The notes under the pieces: model-generated
Told to the model about the DNA's origin: nothing
Seen by the model: the letters and a program-made list of their open reading frames with translations, nothing else
The model's database searches: none
NCBI RefSeq assembly: GCF_000092065.1
Contig: NC_009363.1
Coordinates: 1 to 64,000, forward strand
Source: Ostreococcus lucimarinus CCE9901
Taxonomy: Eukaryota; Chlorophyta; Mamiellophyceae; Mamiellales; Bathycoccaceae
Length of the DNA: 64,000 nt
Direction: 5' to 3'
In this document: one piece after another, positions 9,869 to 19,734 of the stretch
Numbering within the stretch: the stretch's first letter is position 1
Layout of the letters: each line of letters starts with the position of its first letter
Translations under genes and position numbers: made by a program

Positions 9869-10012
9869 CTTCATCTGCGCGCTCGAGGTGCGCGATTTCG
9901 TCGACGCGATGCGGCGCGCGCGGAATCATCGCGAAGGCGCGTGTCGCGGCGCGATCGACCGGGCTCGACGCGAGACTGACGACGCGCGCGCGTGCGATCG
10001 GTGATTACGAAG

Positions 10013-10790
10013 GTTTTACTCTGGTCCGTGGTTCTCGTGCCCGGGCGAACGTCGGGGGCGTGGAACGACGCGGCGAGAGCGTACTACACGCGCGAGACGG
10101 TGCGTCAACGTTCGACGCGTTACGACATGGTTGGATTCCAGCAAATGATGCAATCTCTCGCCGAACGCAATCGACGAATCGCGCGCGAGCGCATCGAGTC
10201 ACTCGTGAACGAGTTCAGAGTCGAGTCCGAGGCCGCGAGTCGTAAGTTCATCTCTCAAGCCGAACAAGATTACGAAACGTTCGCGCGCGCCGCCGGGCGC
10301 CAAGCCGCCGAGCGTTCGCGAGAGTCCAAAACCATCGCCTCTCGCGTCGAAGCCCTCACTCGCACTTGTTGGTTCGTGTATTCGTTGATTTCCGCGGTGG
10401 GAATTTTCTTTCTCGGTGCTGGGTTTAGCGTGATGCACGGGATGCACGGGTTGATGGACCCGATGCCGTCTGAAAACATACGTATTGGGATCGCGGTGTT
10501 GGGCGCGTCGGCGTTGTTGGAAGGATTTTCGTTAAAGGTGGCGTACGAGTCGTTGCGCGACAACGCCAAGGCGCAAGGAATGACGCTGAGGGAATTTATC
10601 AAATCTGGTAAAGATCCCACCAGCGTGGCCGTGCTCGCAGAAGATGCTGCCGCGGTGTTGGGTTGTGGCATCGCGGGTACGGCGCTCATCGCGTGCGAAG
10701 TGACGGGGAGTCCGATGTACGACGCGATGGGCTCGATTGCTGTCGGTGGCCTTCTTGGGGTGACGGCAATGTACCTCATCAACAGTAACC
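10013..10790 (+). pseudogene. SLC30A9/ZNT9-like cation efflux fragment
   Basis: The frame encodes about 259 residues with clear similarity to the middle of ZNT9: SLISAVGIFFLGAGFS, then SALLEGFSLKVAYESLR, AKAQGMTLREFIKSGKDP, LAEDAAAVLGCGIAGT and GSPMYDAMGSIAVGG, covering transmembrane segments 3 to 6. The first two transmembrane segments with the metal-site HxxxD are missing, replaced by about 110 charged, coiled-coil-like residues. The C-terminal cytosolic domain is also missing: similarity stops exactly where the right 87-bp repeat begins (10791), right after YLINSN. Without metal site and C-terminus it is unlikely to transport zinc; I call it a pseudogene or chimeric remnant, although the frame has no internal stop. 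Confidence 0.65.
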
Positions 10791-10877
10791 TCGTGCGCCG
10801 TGAAGGCGACGGCGCGATCGCAAAGGGTGCGAACGATCGATCGACGCGACGCCGACGCGCGCGAACGCGTTCGAACG
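10791..10877 (+). repeat. 87-bp direct repeat, right copy
   Basis: Identical to 9782-9868, displaced by 1009 bp. It starts at the precise base where ZNT9 similarity ends and carries a second copy of the GTGCGA splice donor (10827). It lacks the ATG of the left copy. Confidence 0.95.
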
Positions 10878-11156
10878 GCGCCCGAGGACGACGACGGGGC
10901 GGTGTCCCCATCGGCGCCCCATCGGCGCCATCGGCGCGCCATCGAACGCGACGGATCGGGATGCGCGCGACGATGGGGACCGCGAGGCGTCGATGGCGAC
11001 GATGGCGTCGACACCGACGGTCGCGAGGGATCACGCGCGCGCCGACGAGGGGAGACGTCGCGTCGACCTCGACGGCGCGCGACGGCGCGATCGGGGCGTG
11101 TTATCCAAAGCGACGCGCGAGACTGACGACGCGGTTTTCTGGAATTCTTCGCGCAG

Positions 11157-11963
11157 GTGCACGCCGCAGCGCAGCGACGAAGCGTCGTCGTGAATGCGGG
11201 CACGGGTAAATTTATCGTCGGCGGGAACTGGAAGTGCAACGGCACGGCGGAGTCCGTCAAGTCGCTCGTGAAGGAACTAAACTCTGGGAAAATCGACGCC
11301 GACGTTGACGTCTACGTCGCGCCTCCGTTCGTCTTCATTCCTCGAGTGCAAAAGGAGCTCAACAACAAAAACTACGCCGTCGCCGCGCAGAACTGTTGGG
11401 TCTCCGCGGGTGGGGCGTTCACGGGTGAGGTGAGCGCGGATATGCTCGCCGACGCCGACATTCCGTGGGTGATTCTCGGGCACAGCGAACGCCGCGCGCT
11501 CTGCGGCGAGACGAACGAGTTCGTCGGGGAGAAGACCAAATATGCCTTGAGCAAGGGATTGAAGGTTGCTTTGTGCATCGGTGAGACGTTGGAACAGCGC
11601 GAAGCGGGCACGACTCTGGATATTTGCCGCGCGCAACTCAAGGCGGTGAACGACGTCGTGACCGCGGCGGACTGGGAAAACATCGTCATCGCGTACGAGC
11701 CCGTTTGGGCGATCGGTACCGGCAAGGTCGCGACGCCGGACCAAGCGCAAGAAGTGCACGCGGGCATTCGCAAGTGGTGCGCGGATAATATTTCTCCGGC
11801 GATTGCGTCGAAGATTCGCATTCAGTACGGCGGCAGCGTCAACGCCGGCAACTGCGACGAATTAGCTCAGAAAGAGGACATTGACGGCTTTCTCGTCGGC
11901 GGCGCGTCTTTGATCGGCGAGGCTTTCGTGACGATTTGCAACAGCGCCAAGCACTCTAAGTGA
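11157..11963 (+). CDS. TPI: Triosephosphate isomerase, main exon
   Basis: Complete TIM barrel: the substrate Lys in [11 protein letters not shown], the electrophilic His in VILGHSERR, the catalytic Glu in [11 protein letters not shown], loop 6, and the phosphate-binding YGGSVNAGN and FLVGGASL. The enzyme interconverts DHAP and glyceraldehyde-3-phosphate in the Calvin cycle and glycolysis. The exon begins at an acceptor (ttcgcgcag, 11148-11156) preceded by ACTGAC at 11121, and its first codon is GTG, so an upstream exon must supply the start. The candidate at 9740-9817 joins in frame and would make it plastid-targeted. The 10878-11156 stretch is then intron and contains no convincing coding sequence. 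Confidence 0.93.
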   Translation: MHAAAQRRSVVVNAGTGKFIVGGNWKCNGTAESVKSLVKELNSGKIDADVDVYVAPPFVFIPRVQKELNNKNYAVAAQNCWVSAGGAFTGEVSADMLADADIPWVILGHSERRALCGETNEFVGEKTKYALSKGLKVALCIGETLEQREAGTTLDICRAQLKAVNDVVTAADWENIVIAYEPVWAIGTGKVATPDQAQEVHAGIRKWCADNISPAIASKIRIQYGGSVNAGNCDELAQKEDIDGFLVGGASLIGEAFVTICNSAKHSK

Positions 11964-12171
11964 GCGAAGCGAACGAAGAGTGCGTGAACCTATCCAATCC
12001 TATTCGAATTGTCGCCGCGTGCGGCGCGCGCGCGCACCCCTGAATTAGTAGACTCAATATATATTTCTCGAACGCGAGCGTTCGCGGAGACGAGGCAAAA
12101 GTGTAATGTTAACCGTTTACGTTGCGTTCTATTCAAATCAATCTATTCAAATCAACCCACTGCGTGGACCA

Positions 12172-13140
12172 TCATCTATAATACGCCATGTGCCTCGTTT
12201 GGAAGTGACTCGCGGCGTCGATTTTCTTCGCCGTCGGGGCGGCGAGTTCCGCCGCCTCTCGCGCGCGGCGCTCGTCGCGATCGATGCGAAGCCACTTTTC
12301 AATGGTCGACAATAAATGTTTCGTGCCTTGAATTTCCGGAATGTCCACCTTGGCGCCGCCATACTTCAACTGCCCGTTGGACGTGAACGCGAGGTGCGTC
12401 ATCCAATCCGCCATGCCATCGAAGATGTGCGTGGCGTACACGATGGTGGCCCCGCGCACCTCGCACTCTTCCTTGAAAAACTCCAACAAGTCAAGCCGAC
12501 CGAGGATGTCCAAATCCACCGTGATTTCGTCGCACAGCAACACCTTGTACGGCTTCAAGAGTCCGAGACAAATCTGAACTCGACGTCGTTGTCCGTCGCT
12601 CAACGCCTTCATGGACCAGTCCAAATCCACATCCAGCAGCTTCACCAATCGTTCTCGCCTCGCCGGGTCCACGTCTGCGACGCCCTCGATCATTTTCCTC
12701 GCCGAAATGTCTCCTTGCAGGGGCACGTCCGCGCCCGCGCTTCCGATGTTGCGCCGCCACTGCGCGCCCAGGTAAGAAAGCTCGCCCCCGCACGTGAGCG
12801 CGATGTCGTGAAACGGCGGTCGTCCCAGCACGCGCACGACGTCTTCGTTCACCATGGTTTTACCCGCGATGACGTGCAGCGCCGTCGTCTTCCCCGCCCC
12901 GTTCGCGCCGGAAAGCAAGCACCTCGACCCCGGCGGCAGGCGCAGGCTCCAATCGCGCAGCACCGCGTCGCATCCCGGGTACGCGTACGTCAGCGCGTCG
13001 ACGGCGACGGCGCACGACGGTTCGGGGGCATCGTCCAGGACGACGTCCACGACGCCGTGCATCGCGACCGTCTCGCGTCGCGGCGTCGCGGCGCCGTGTG
13101 CGGTGACGTCACGCGACGCACACTTTTTCATCGTGCGCAT
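12172..13140 (-). CDS. Soluble ABC ATPase, CAF16/ABCI type
   Basis: 322 residues, a single nucleotide-binding domain without membrane segments. Walker A GANGAGKTTALH, Q-loop region LSYLGAQWRR, signature LSDGQRRRVQICLGL, Walker B KVLLCDEITVDLD and switch His in YATHIFDG are all intact. The YPGC insert and the C-terminal GGAKVDIPEI strand match the yeast Caf16 / plant ABCI19-21 group, which are soluble ABC proteins linked to CCR4-NOT in yeast and to ER association in plants. ATG 13138-13140 is first; a second at MHGVVDVV is also possible. It is divergent from the 13179 gene, 38 bp away, so the two probably share a promoter. Confidence 0.87.
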   Translation of the reverse strand: MRTMKKCASRDVTAHGAATPRRETVAMHGVVDVVLDDAPEPSCAVAVDALTYAYPGCDAVLRDWSLRLPPGSRCLLSGANGAGKTTALHVIAGKTMVNEDVVRVLGRPPFHDIALTCGGELSYLGAQWRRNIGSAGADVPLQGDISARKMIEGVADVDPARRERLVKLLDVDLDWSMKALSDGQRRRVQICLGLLKPYKVLLCDEITVDLDILGRLDLLEFFKEECEVRGATIVYATHIFDGMADWMTHLAFTSNGQLKYGGAKVDIPEIQGTKHLLSTIEKWLRIDRDERRAREAAELAAPTAKKIDAASHFQTRHMAYYR

Positions 13141-13178
13141 CGTGGTCCGTGTGGCGCGCGTGAGACTTTTGGATCACG

Positions 13179-13817
13179 ATGCGCCGCTCGACGACGGATG
13201 CCGACGGCACGCGACGACGCGCGACGGCCGGGATGGCGACGCGCGCGATGTCGGCGCGCGCGCAAACGGTGGTGCGATGCGACGGCGCGCGAACGAGCGG
13301 ACGTCGATCGCGGAGGGCGACGACGACGACCGCGAGAGGAGAACGATCGAGCGGCGCGGCGACGCCGACGGCGACGCGGATGACGACGCGAACGCGGGCG
13401 GTGGAGCCGGAGGCTCTGTTCGAGATCGCGAAAGTTGACGATAGCGTGTACGGTCCGGTGGTGTGCGTCGCGGCCGCGTTGTGGGTGGGATGGGTGTTTT
13501 ACAACGGCTCGCGCGAGGTGAAGGCGATTTCCGAAGAGCTCGAAGCCAAAGGCTACGACGTCGGCTCGATTCAGCGCCTGAAGGAACTGAAATTCTTGAA
13601 GCGATTCGTCGACGGTGGCGATAAAGCCGAGATTCAAGAGGCGTTCGATAAGATTTGGTTCTCGCGCGCGAAAACCATCGCGGCGACTGGCGACATAATG
13701 CAAGTGAGGCGCATGACTGAGTACTGGCGCAAGCGCGGCGTCAAGGTCGAGCGGCTTTCGGATTTGGACGTCTTGCAGGACTGGATGGTGAAAAAGTACA
13801 ACAAACAACAAAAGTAG
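13179..13817 (+). CDS. Unknown single-span membrane protein, probably organellar
   Basis: 212 residues. The first 75 are Arg/Thr/Ala-rich (a plausible transit peptide made long by repeated ACG codons). One hydrophobic segment (VVCVAAALWVGWVFY) is followed by a conserved-looking helical domain (SIQRLKELKFLKRFVDGG, FDKIWFSRAKTIAAT, MTEYWRKRGVKVE). Codon composition changes from biased to normal at about residue 76, suggesting a real mature protein from there. I do not recognise the family. Confidence 0.6.
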   Translation: MRRSTTDADGTRRRATAGMATRAMSARAQTVVRCDGARTSGRRSRRATTTTARGERSSGAATPTATRMTTRTRAVEPEALFEIAKVDDSVYGPVVCVAAALWVGWVFYNGSREVKAISEELEAKGYDVGSIQRLKELKFLKRFVDGGDKAEIQEAFDKIWFSRAKTIAATGDIMQVRRMTEYWRKRGVKVERLSDLDVLQDWMVKKYNKQQK

Positions 13818-14026
13818 TCAGTTTATTTAATATTCATCGCGCGCGCGCACGATTTCGCGCGCGCTCGGCGTCGCGTTCGATCGCCCGAAACCGTCCGCGC
13901 CCACCCGCGCACGATTTCGCGAGATTTCCGCGTGGCGGTCGTTCCCCTTGAAAATCGAGTGTGAACACTGACTCGCGCGCCGCACACCGCGACGCGCGCA
14001 CCGCCCCGAACGACCGCGCGCGGAAG

Positions 14027-14726
14027 ATGCTCGGATTGGGTCTCAAGATCGCCGGATTCGGCGTCGGGTACTGCTACCCGACGTACAGCGCGTTAAAGTT
14101 GCTCGACAGAAAAGTCATCGGCCCGGAAGATGTCACGCTCTGGTTGACGTACTTCATGATCGCGTTCACGCTCGCGATCGGCGAGGCGATCGGCGTCGTG
14201 GGATGGTGCGCGTGACGGCGATCGCGTGCGATGCGCCGTGCGAGCGCGCGCGGACGCGTCTTCCGCGCGCGCGACGCGACGACGGGGAAAGATCATAATC
14301 GCCGGCTCGACCGCGCGCAAGATCTCGCCAGGCGCGCCGAGGCGAGCGAATGGGGGGACGACGGATGACTGACGCACGGTGTGACGTTTCGCGCTTTCTA
14401 CGACCAGGATTCCGGCGTACCGCATCATGAAGGTTTTATTCTGCGCGTGGATGGTGAATCCGCGCTTCAAGGGTGCCATCACGCTGTACAAGAAGGGCAT
14501 TCAGCCGATTTTTCACCAGCTGTCGCCGTCCATCGACAAGCACGCCGAAAACTTGAAGAAGGGTGATTTTGCGGCGATTCAACAAGAGTTGGGCCCGCAA
14601 TTCGCCAAGGTTCAAGAACTCGTGAAGAAGCACGGTCCGGAGGCGATTGAGCGCGCGATGAACTTGGCTGGCAAGGGTGACAAGAAGAACGCCGCGACGG
14701 CAGCCAACGGGACGAAGGCTGAATAA
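14027..14726 (+). CDS. HVA22/DP1/REEP-family membrane protein (one intron)
   Basis: Exon 1 14027-14205, intron 14206-14407 (GTGCGC donor, ACTGAC near 14369, acceptor gaccag), exon 2 14408-14726; the join restores a Trp codon and gives 165 residues. Exon 1 has GVGYCYPTYSALKLLD, the TB2/DP1 signature, and WLTYFMIAFTLAIGE; exon 2 continues with IPAYRIMKVLFCAWMVNP and FKGAITLYKKGIQPIF. The family forms hairpins that shape tubular ER and acts in trafficking; plant HVA22 is stress-induced. An upstream in-frame GTG was not used because ATG 14027 directly precedes the hydrophobic start. Confidence 0.88.
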
Positions 14727-14841
14727 ACGACGAAATGACCAGGCAGTGTTAGGAACAAACCTTTTAATCAACGACGATGTACTACGTGAAAATGAACAAA
14801 AACACGGATTCATAGATATTAGATAATACGTTCTTTCAAAA

Positions 14842-15936
14842 TCATCGCGGTGACGGCGAGGAGACGCGTCCTTTCTTCCCCGCCCGGACTTCGCTCGAGA
14901 GGATTTCATCCAGACGCTCGATGTCTCGGGCGCTGCCGCAGTGGAAGGGCATTCGCGAGTGCGCGGTGGACGGAACGAAACTCAACACGCTATCGTTGGC
15001 GCCAGATATAGCCAGACCACCCGCGCGCTCTATTATGGCAGCCATGGGAAAGCATTCGTACACGGCGCGAAGCTTTCCTTGAGCGTTTGACGAACACGCC
15101 GGGTAATGAAACGTGCCGCCGTAGAGCAACGTGCGGTGCACGTCTGCGACCATGGAACCGATGTAGCGAAGAGATTTTGAGCTCGCGCACTCATCAATGT
15201 ACGCTCGCGTGGCGTCGTCCCACTTTTTATAGTTCGCCTGGTTCACGCTGTACACGTTGCCGCTCTCGGGAATCCGAATATCGCGCTTCGTCAGCACGAA
15301 CGCGTCGCGATCGGCGTCGTACGTAAACGCGCACACGCCGCCGTGAGCGTCCTCCGACATGAAGCTCAAAACGAGCACCATCGACGCGCCGTACAAAACG
15401 TAACCGACGGTAGACATGTCTCGTCCGGGACGCGCGTACACGTGCTCCGGCGATGATTCCGCGCCGACGTCGACGAGCCCGAAAATCGTCCCGACGCCGA
15501 CGCCGCACTCGATGTTCGAGCTTCCATCCAAAGGATCGAAAACGACGGCGATTCGTCCGTCGACGTTCGCGGTGACGATATCTTCGCTCTCCTCGCTCGC
15601 GATCCACGCGCATCGCCCTCCCTGTATTAATTCTTTCACGCACACTTCGTGCGCGGCGTCGTCCAGCGCCGCTTGCTCTTCGCCGTGCACGTTGACGGCG
15701 CCGTTCTTCCCCTCGACGAACGCCTTGACGTCCTTCAACCCAGCGCGCCGCACGAATCCTCCTATGCGCACGCACGCCTTCGCCATGGATCGCACCACGC
15801 TCGCCTCATCCTCTGCGATCGCGCTCGACGCCGCGCCTTCGCTCGACGCCGCCCTCGCGGCGAGCGCGGCGTCCAAGTATCGCTCCAGCGTCGTCTCCCC
15901 GATTTCCAACGCTCCCCGCGTCATCTCGACCGACAT
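14842..15936 (-). CDS. FBP: Fructose-1,6-bisphosphatase
   Basis: 364 residues from ATG 15934-15936. Diagnostic metal-binding motif DPLDGSSN, preceding WIASEESEDI, GVGTIFG, and the substrate-site YIGSMVADVHRTLLYGG and LRAVYECFPMAAIIERAGG. It hydrolyses fructose-1,6-bisphosphate in gluconeogenesis or the Calvin cycle. The Cys-bearing redox loop of the thioredoxin-regulated plastid form is absent, so this is a cytosolic-type or plastid type II enzyme. No clear transit peptide from this ATG; the open frame upstream (to 16179) is Arg-rich without an ATG. Compartment is therefore unresolved. Confidence 0.9.
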   Translation of the reverse strand: MSVEMTRGALEIGETTLERYLDAALAARAASSEGAASSAIAEDEASVVRSMAKACVRIGGFVRRAGLKDVKAFVEGKNGAVNVHGEEQAALDDAAHEVCVKELIQGGRCAWIASEESEDIVTANVDGRIAVVFDPLDGSSNIECGVGVGTIFGLVDVGAESSPEHVYARPGRDMSTVGYVLYGASMVLVLSFMSEDAHGGVCAFTYDADRDAFVLTKRDIRIPESGNVYSVNQANYKKWDDATRAYIDECASSKSLRYIGSMVADVHRTLLYGGTFHYPACSSNAQGKLRAVYECFPMAAIIERAGGLAISGANDSVLSFVPSTAHSRMPFHCGSARDIERLDEILSSEVRAGKKGRVSSPSPR

Positions 15937-16351
15937 CGAGCGTCGACCGATCGCGCGCGCGGGTTCGGTGTCACCGATGCGCGCGCCGCGCGCGCCCTTA
16001 TCGTCGTCGTCGTCGTCGCGTCGACCGCTCGACACGAATCGCTCGCCGTGCCCAGCGCTTCGCGCGCGCGAATGCGCGACGCGCGCGCGCGCGTCCGGAG
16101 CGCCTCGTCGCCGCGAGCGCGCGGTGCGGTGGTGAAGGTGAAGGTGAATGCGCGTGCGGTGTGCGTGCGATAACGTCAATCGGGCGTGCGTCGCCGTCGT
16201 GTCGGTGTCCTCGGAGTGCGGTCGTCGTCCGTCGCAAGATTAAGATTGATTTCCAGGTGTTGGCCGCGCGCGTCGAAAATCGGATTTCCCCGACCGCGCG
16301 GTCGGCGATCGACGTCGACGCGACGTCACTTTCGAGACGACGACGACGACG
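15937..16351. promoter_or_regulatory. Shared divergent promoter region, FBPase / 2-Cys peroxiredoxin
   Basis: 415 bp separate the two start codons, the left gene reading left and the right gene reading right. No other gene is apparent. Both products act in light-dependent carbon metabolism and redox defence, so coordinated control is plausible; no specific binding site could be identified by eye. Confidence 0.4.
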
Positions 16352-17220
16352 ATGGCGAGCGCGATGACGAGCACCTCTGCGTTCACCCCGACCACGGCGG
16401 GGCTGAAGGCGCGGCGCGCGAACAAAAACTTCTCGCGATCGACCGTTCGCGTGGTGCGCGCGAGGCGAGGCGAAGCGACGACGGACGACGACGGCGCGAA
16501 CGACGATGCGATCGGGGAAGGATAAAGAAGCCCGCGCGAACGGTCGAGCCGGCCGAGGATCGCGGAGGGAGGCCGCGAGGACACGGGCGAAGACTGACGA
16601 TCACCGTTACCACGATTTCCGACTCGCAGCAAGCGCGCAAGCCGTTGGTCGGGTACGAAGCGCCGGACTTCAGCGCCGAAGCCGTCTTCGACCAAGAGTT
16701 CCAAGACATCAAGCTCAGCGATTACCGAGGCAAGTACGTGGTGTTGTTCTTCTACCCGCTCGATTTCACCTTTGTGTGCCCGACGGAAATCACCGCGTTC
16801 TCTGATCGTTACGAAGAGTTCGCCAAGCTCAACACCGAAGTTCTCGGCTGCAGCGTCGACTCCAAGTTTTCCCACTTGGCGTGGTTGCAAACGGACCGCA
16901 ACGACGGCGGTCTCGGCGACTTGGCGTACCCGCTCGTGAGCGACCTTAAGCGCGAAATCACCGAGGCTTACGACGTCCTTTACGAAGACGGCACCGCGCT
17001 CCGTGGTTTGTACATCATCGATCGCGAAGGCGTCATTCAGCACAGCACCGTCAACAACGCTCCGTTTGGCCGCTCCGTCGACGAAACGCTGCGCGTGCTT
17101 CAAGCCATCCAGCACGTGCAAAACAACCCGGATGAAGTCTGCCCGGCGGGCTGGACCCCGGGTGCGGCGACGATGAAGCCGGATCCGAAGGGTTCCAAGG
17201 AATACTTCAAGGCCATCTAA
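16352..17220 (+). CDS. BAS1: Chloroplast 2-Cys peroxiredoxin (one intron)
   Basis: Exon 1 16352-16453 encodes [15 protein letters not shown] and an Arg/Ser-rich presequence; intron 16454-16629 (GTGCGC donor, ACTGAC at 16593, acceptor cgcag), exon 2 16630-17220; both boundaries are phase 0, giving about 230 residues. The peroxidatic Cys is in FVCPTE and the resolving Cys in EVCPAGW. The GGLG loop and the C-terminal YF (KEYFKAI) are present, the pair that makes eukaryotic enzymes sensitive to over-oxidation. The enzyme reduces peroxides in the stroma using thioredoxin or NTRC. Exon 1 placement rests on splice motifs and phase. Confidence 0.93.
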
Positions 17221-17354
17221 GCTAAGCCAAGCGATACCACGAAGCACAGCGCGCTCGAGCTATTTTTTAACGGAGACGACAATAATCCGTGCATCGACAC
17301 ACCTCGGCCACCGTTACGTAAGATTACAACATAATCATCTAAGAAGTACGGCGC

Positions 17355-18377
17355 TCATCGTCCTCCCGCCGCGTCTCGCGCCCGCTTATCTTCGATTCTC
17401 TCCCGGAAATCTTCCACCATGAGCTTGAGCCCGTCCTCGAGCTTCACCTTCGGTTCCCAACCGCCTAATTTTTCCTTCGCGAGCGAAATGTCTGGCTTGC
17501 GCCGACTCGGATCGTCCGAGGTGTTCTCGCAGAACACGATTTCCGCGTTCGGGTTCACGACTTCGCGCACCTTCTCCGCGAGTTCGAGCATCGTGAATTC
17601 ACCGGGGTTACCGAGATTCACCGGACCGACGAAGCCCGAGTCGTTGTCCATCAACGCGATGAGTCCGGCGACTAGGTCAGAGACGTATTGAAACGAGCGC
17701 GTCTGCGTGCCATCACCGTAGATTGTCATAGGTTTGCCCTCCAGCGCTTGCGCGACGAAGTTGGACACCACGCGCCCGTCATCCATCGCCATGCGCGGTC
17801 CGTACGTGTTGAAAATTCTCGCCACTCGAATTTCCAAACCGTGCTCGCGATGGTAATCGAACGCCAACGTTTCAGCGCACCGTTTGCCCTCATCGTAACA
17901 CGCGCGTTCGCCGATCGGATTGACGTTGCCCCAGTACGATTCCGTCTGCGGGTGCTCGAGCGGATCGCCGTACACCTCAGACGTGCTCGTGAGCAAGAAT
18001 TTCGCCTTGCACCGCTTCGCGAGCCCGAGCGCGTTCATAGTCCCCAAGACGTTGGTTTTGATCGTCTTCACCGGATTGAATTTGTAATGAATCGGCGACG
18101 CCGGGCACGCCAAGTGATACACTTCGTCGATCTCCACCAAGAACGGCGTCACGATGTCGTGTCGGATGATTTCAAACTTTGGATTCCCCTTCAAGTGCTC
18201 CAAGTTGCGCTGCGAGCCGGTGAAAAAGTTGTCCATGACGATGACTTCGTCGCCGCGTTTCAACAGCGCGTCGACGAGGTGCGACCCGACGAAGCCGGCA
18301 CCACCGGTGACGAGCACGCGGCGGGGTTCACCGCAACGCGGGCGCGCCTTGGGCACGGTCGGAGGTGGCGAAGGCAT
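17355..18377 (-). CDS. UXS: UDP-glucuronate decarboxylase (UDP-xylose synthase)
   Basis: 340 residues from ATG 18375-18377. An extended short-chain dehydrogenase: NAD-binding [15 protein letters not shown], the [15 protein letters not shown] loop, catalytic [15 protein letters not shown] and [10 protein letters not shown]. It converts UDP-glucuronate to UDP-xylose for wall or glycoprotein sugars. There is no N-terminal transmembrane segment, so this is the soluble cytosolic form rather than the Golgi type II form. The sugar supply is of interest next to the glycan cluster 30 kb away, but nothing in the sequence links them. Confidence 0.93.
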   Translation of the reverse strand: MPSPPPTVPKARPRCGEPRRVLVTGGAGFVGSHLVDALLKRGDEVIVMDNFFTGSQRNLEHLKGNPKFEIIRHDIVTPFLVEIDEVYHLACPASPIHYKFNPVKTIKTNVLGTMNALGLAKRCKAKFLLTSTSEVYGDPLEHPQTESYWGNVNPIGERACYDEGKRCAETLAFDYHREHGLEIRVARIFNTYGPRMAMDDGRVVSNFVAQALEGKPMTIYGDGTQTRSFQYVSDLVAGLIALMDNDSGFVGPVNLGNPGEFTMLELAEKVREVVNPNAEIVFCENTSDDPSRRKPDISLAKEKLGGWEPKVKLEDGLKLMVEDFRERIEDKRARDAAGGR

Positions 18378-18526
18378 CGAACGCAGACGAGCGCGCAATG
18401 CGGGTGTTCCGCGCGGCGAGACGCGCGCGCCGAAAGTCGCGCGCCTGTAACAATGCGAACGCGAGAAAACGCGCGAGACCCGGCGCTGATGGTTCGTAAC
18501 CCGTCAAGAGTCCCTCGGGAATCGGA

Positions 18527-18652
18527 GACGGTATCGTATAGTGGTTAGTACCTTGCGTTGTGGAAACACATGGAATTCTGGCGCGTTAAATACGCGCACA
18601 AGTACACCTCAACAATACCGCAAAAACCGCGGCTCGAATCCGCGTACCGTCA
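18527..18652 (+). tRNA. tRNA-His(GTG) with a 54-nt intron
   Basis: Acceptor strands GACGGTA (18527-18533) and TACCGTC (18645-18651) pair perfectly. The D-arm stem GTAT/GTAC, anticodon stem TTGCG/CGCAA and T-stem CGCGG/CCGCG all close. The anticodon loop TTGTGG puts GTG at 18560-18562. The intron is 18564-18617, in the canonical place after position 37, and the T-loop is CTCGAAT. Discriminator A at 18652 and a TTTT terminator at 18656 follow. Box A/B-like sequences lie in the D- and T-arms. Histidine identity fits the TTGTGG loop. Confidence 0.85.
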
Positions 18653-18810
18653 TACTTTTGCCCGACGTTGGTCTCGCTCGCGTCGTCGGACTTCGCGCTC
18701 GCGGCGCGCGGTCGCCACTGCAAACTAAGATGCGCTAGAATTACACTTTTACCTACGACGCGCCTGCGACGTCGCGAACGCTAGTCGCCCGCGACGTCTG
18801 TAGCCTCCGG

Positions 18811-19545
18811 TCACGAGCGAGCCTCTTCCTCCTCCTCCTCGTCGCTCGACTGCCCCGTGGCCTTGAGATACTCCGCCAACGCCTCGTCGCTCGCGCCCGA
18901 AACCCCGGCGAGGTTGCGCGGCCCCGTGCACATCTCCCAAAGCTCGCCGACGTCGAGCGCCGTGCACCACGCCGTCGGATACGTGGGAAACGACGTCTCC
19001 GTGTCCCCGCGCCCGGTGCGTTTCACCCCCGCGCGGCCGTTTCGCACGCACACGACGTATCCGTGCACCGCCCGCGTGATGAATCGACGCTTCGTCGCCG
19101 TCGAATCCGTCGTCGACGTCGACGTCGTCGCGCCGGCGTCCGACGCCGCGCCGGCGTCCGACGCGAACTTTTTCGATCGCGCCGGCAGCGGTGCCCCCAC
19201 GCGCACGTCCACGCGCACGCGATCGCCGACTAGGATGCCTCTCTTCGCTAACTCTGCCGCCACGCGCTTCGCCTTCTCCGCCGCGCTCTCTCGAGGACGA
19301 CCCGACTTTTCCTCACTCATGACGCCCGAGCCGTACGCGTCATCCATCGCCATCATCGCCTCGAACGCGTCGTCGGATTCCGGCGTCGCGTCCTCGCGCG
19401 CGTCCTCGCCGTCGGACGAGCGTCTTCGCCATCGCGGCGACGACGACGCGGCGTACGACGCGCTGGAGCGCTCGACGACGCCCCGGAATTCGCGCGCGAC
19501 GCGAGACGCGCGCATCGAAGTGCCGTCGCGGCGTCGCGGCGCCAT
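18811..19545 (-). CDS. Hypothetical protein with acidic C-terminus
   Basis: 244 residues, ATG 19543-19545. N-terminal third Arg/Ser-rich; a middle segment AAEKAKRVAAELAKRGILVGDRVRVDVRVG reads like a helix leading into a beta domain; a Ser/Thr run, then RFITRAVHGYVVCVRNGRAGVK and TSFPTYPTAWCTALDVGELWEMCTG, which has a compact beta-barrel look; the tail is SDEEEEEEARS. I do not recognise it. Its 5' end is 29 bp from the divergent gene at 19575. Confidence 0.5.
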   Translation of the reverse strand: MAPRRRDGTSMRASRVAREFRGVVERSSASYAASSSPRWRRRSSDGEDAREDATPESDDAFEAMMAMDDAYGSGVMSEEKSGRPRESAAEKAKRVAAELAKRGILVGDRVRVDVRVGAPLPARSKKFASDAGAASDAGATTSTSTTDSTATKRRFITRAVHGYVVCVRNGRAGVKRTGRGDTETSFPTYPTAWCTALDVGELWEMCTGPRNLAGVSGASDEALAEYLKATGQSSDEEEEEEARS

Positions 19546-19574
19546 CGCGGCGCGCGCGGCGCGCGATCGCCGAC

Positions 19575-19690
19575 ATGGCCAAGGGGAAGCGAAGGAAAGA
19601 GCGCATTCGCGCGATGAAGCTCGCGGCGCGCGGCGCGGACGTGCGCATGGACGGCGACGCGGGGACGACGGCGCGCGGCGGCGGCGGTGG

Positions 19691-19734
<44 letters not shown>

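Noticed and set aside
9401-9874. N-terminal extension of the stromal processing peptidase
   Set aside because: Encoded by CGAT and CGA simple repeats, with no similarity to SPP; the ATG at 9400 already gives a transit peptide.
10878-11156. Separate Arg-rich coding exon before TPI
   Set aside because: No frame from an ATG here joins TPI in phase with a usable donor; better explained as intron.
12316-13383. 355-codon plus-strand frame opposite the ABC ATPase
   Set aside because: Antisense shadow with Arg/His-rich protein; Walker motifs on the other strand prove the gene.
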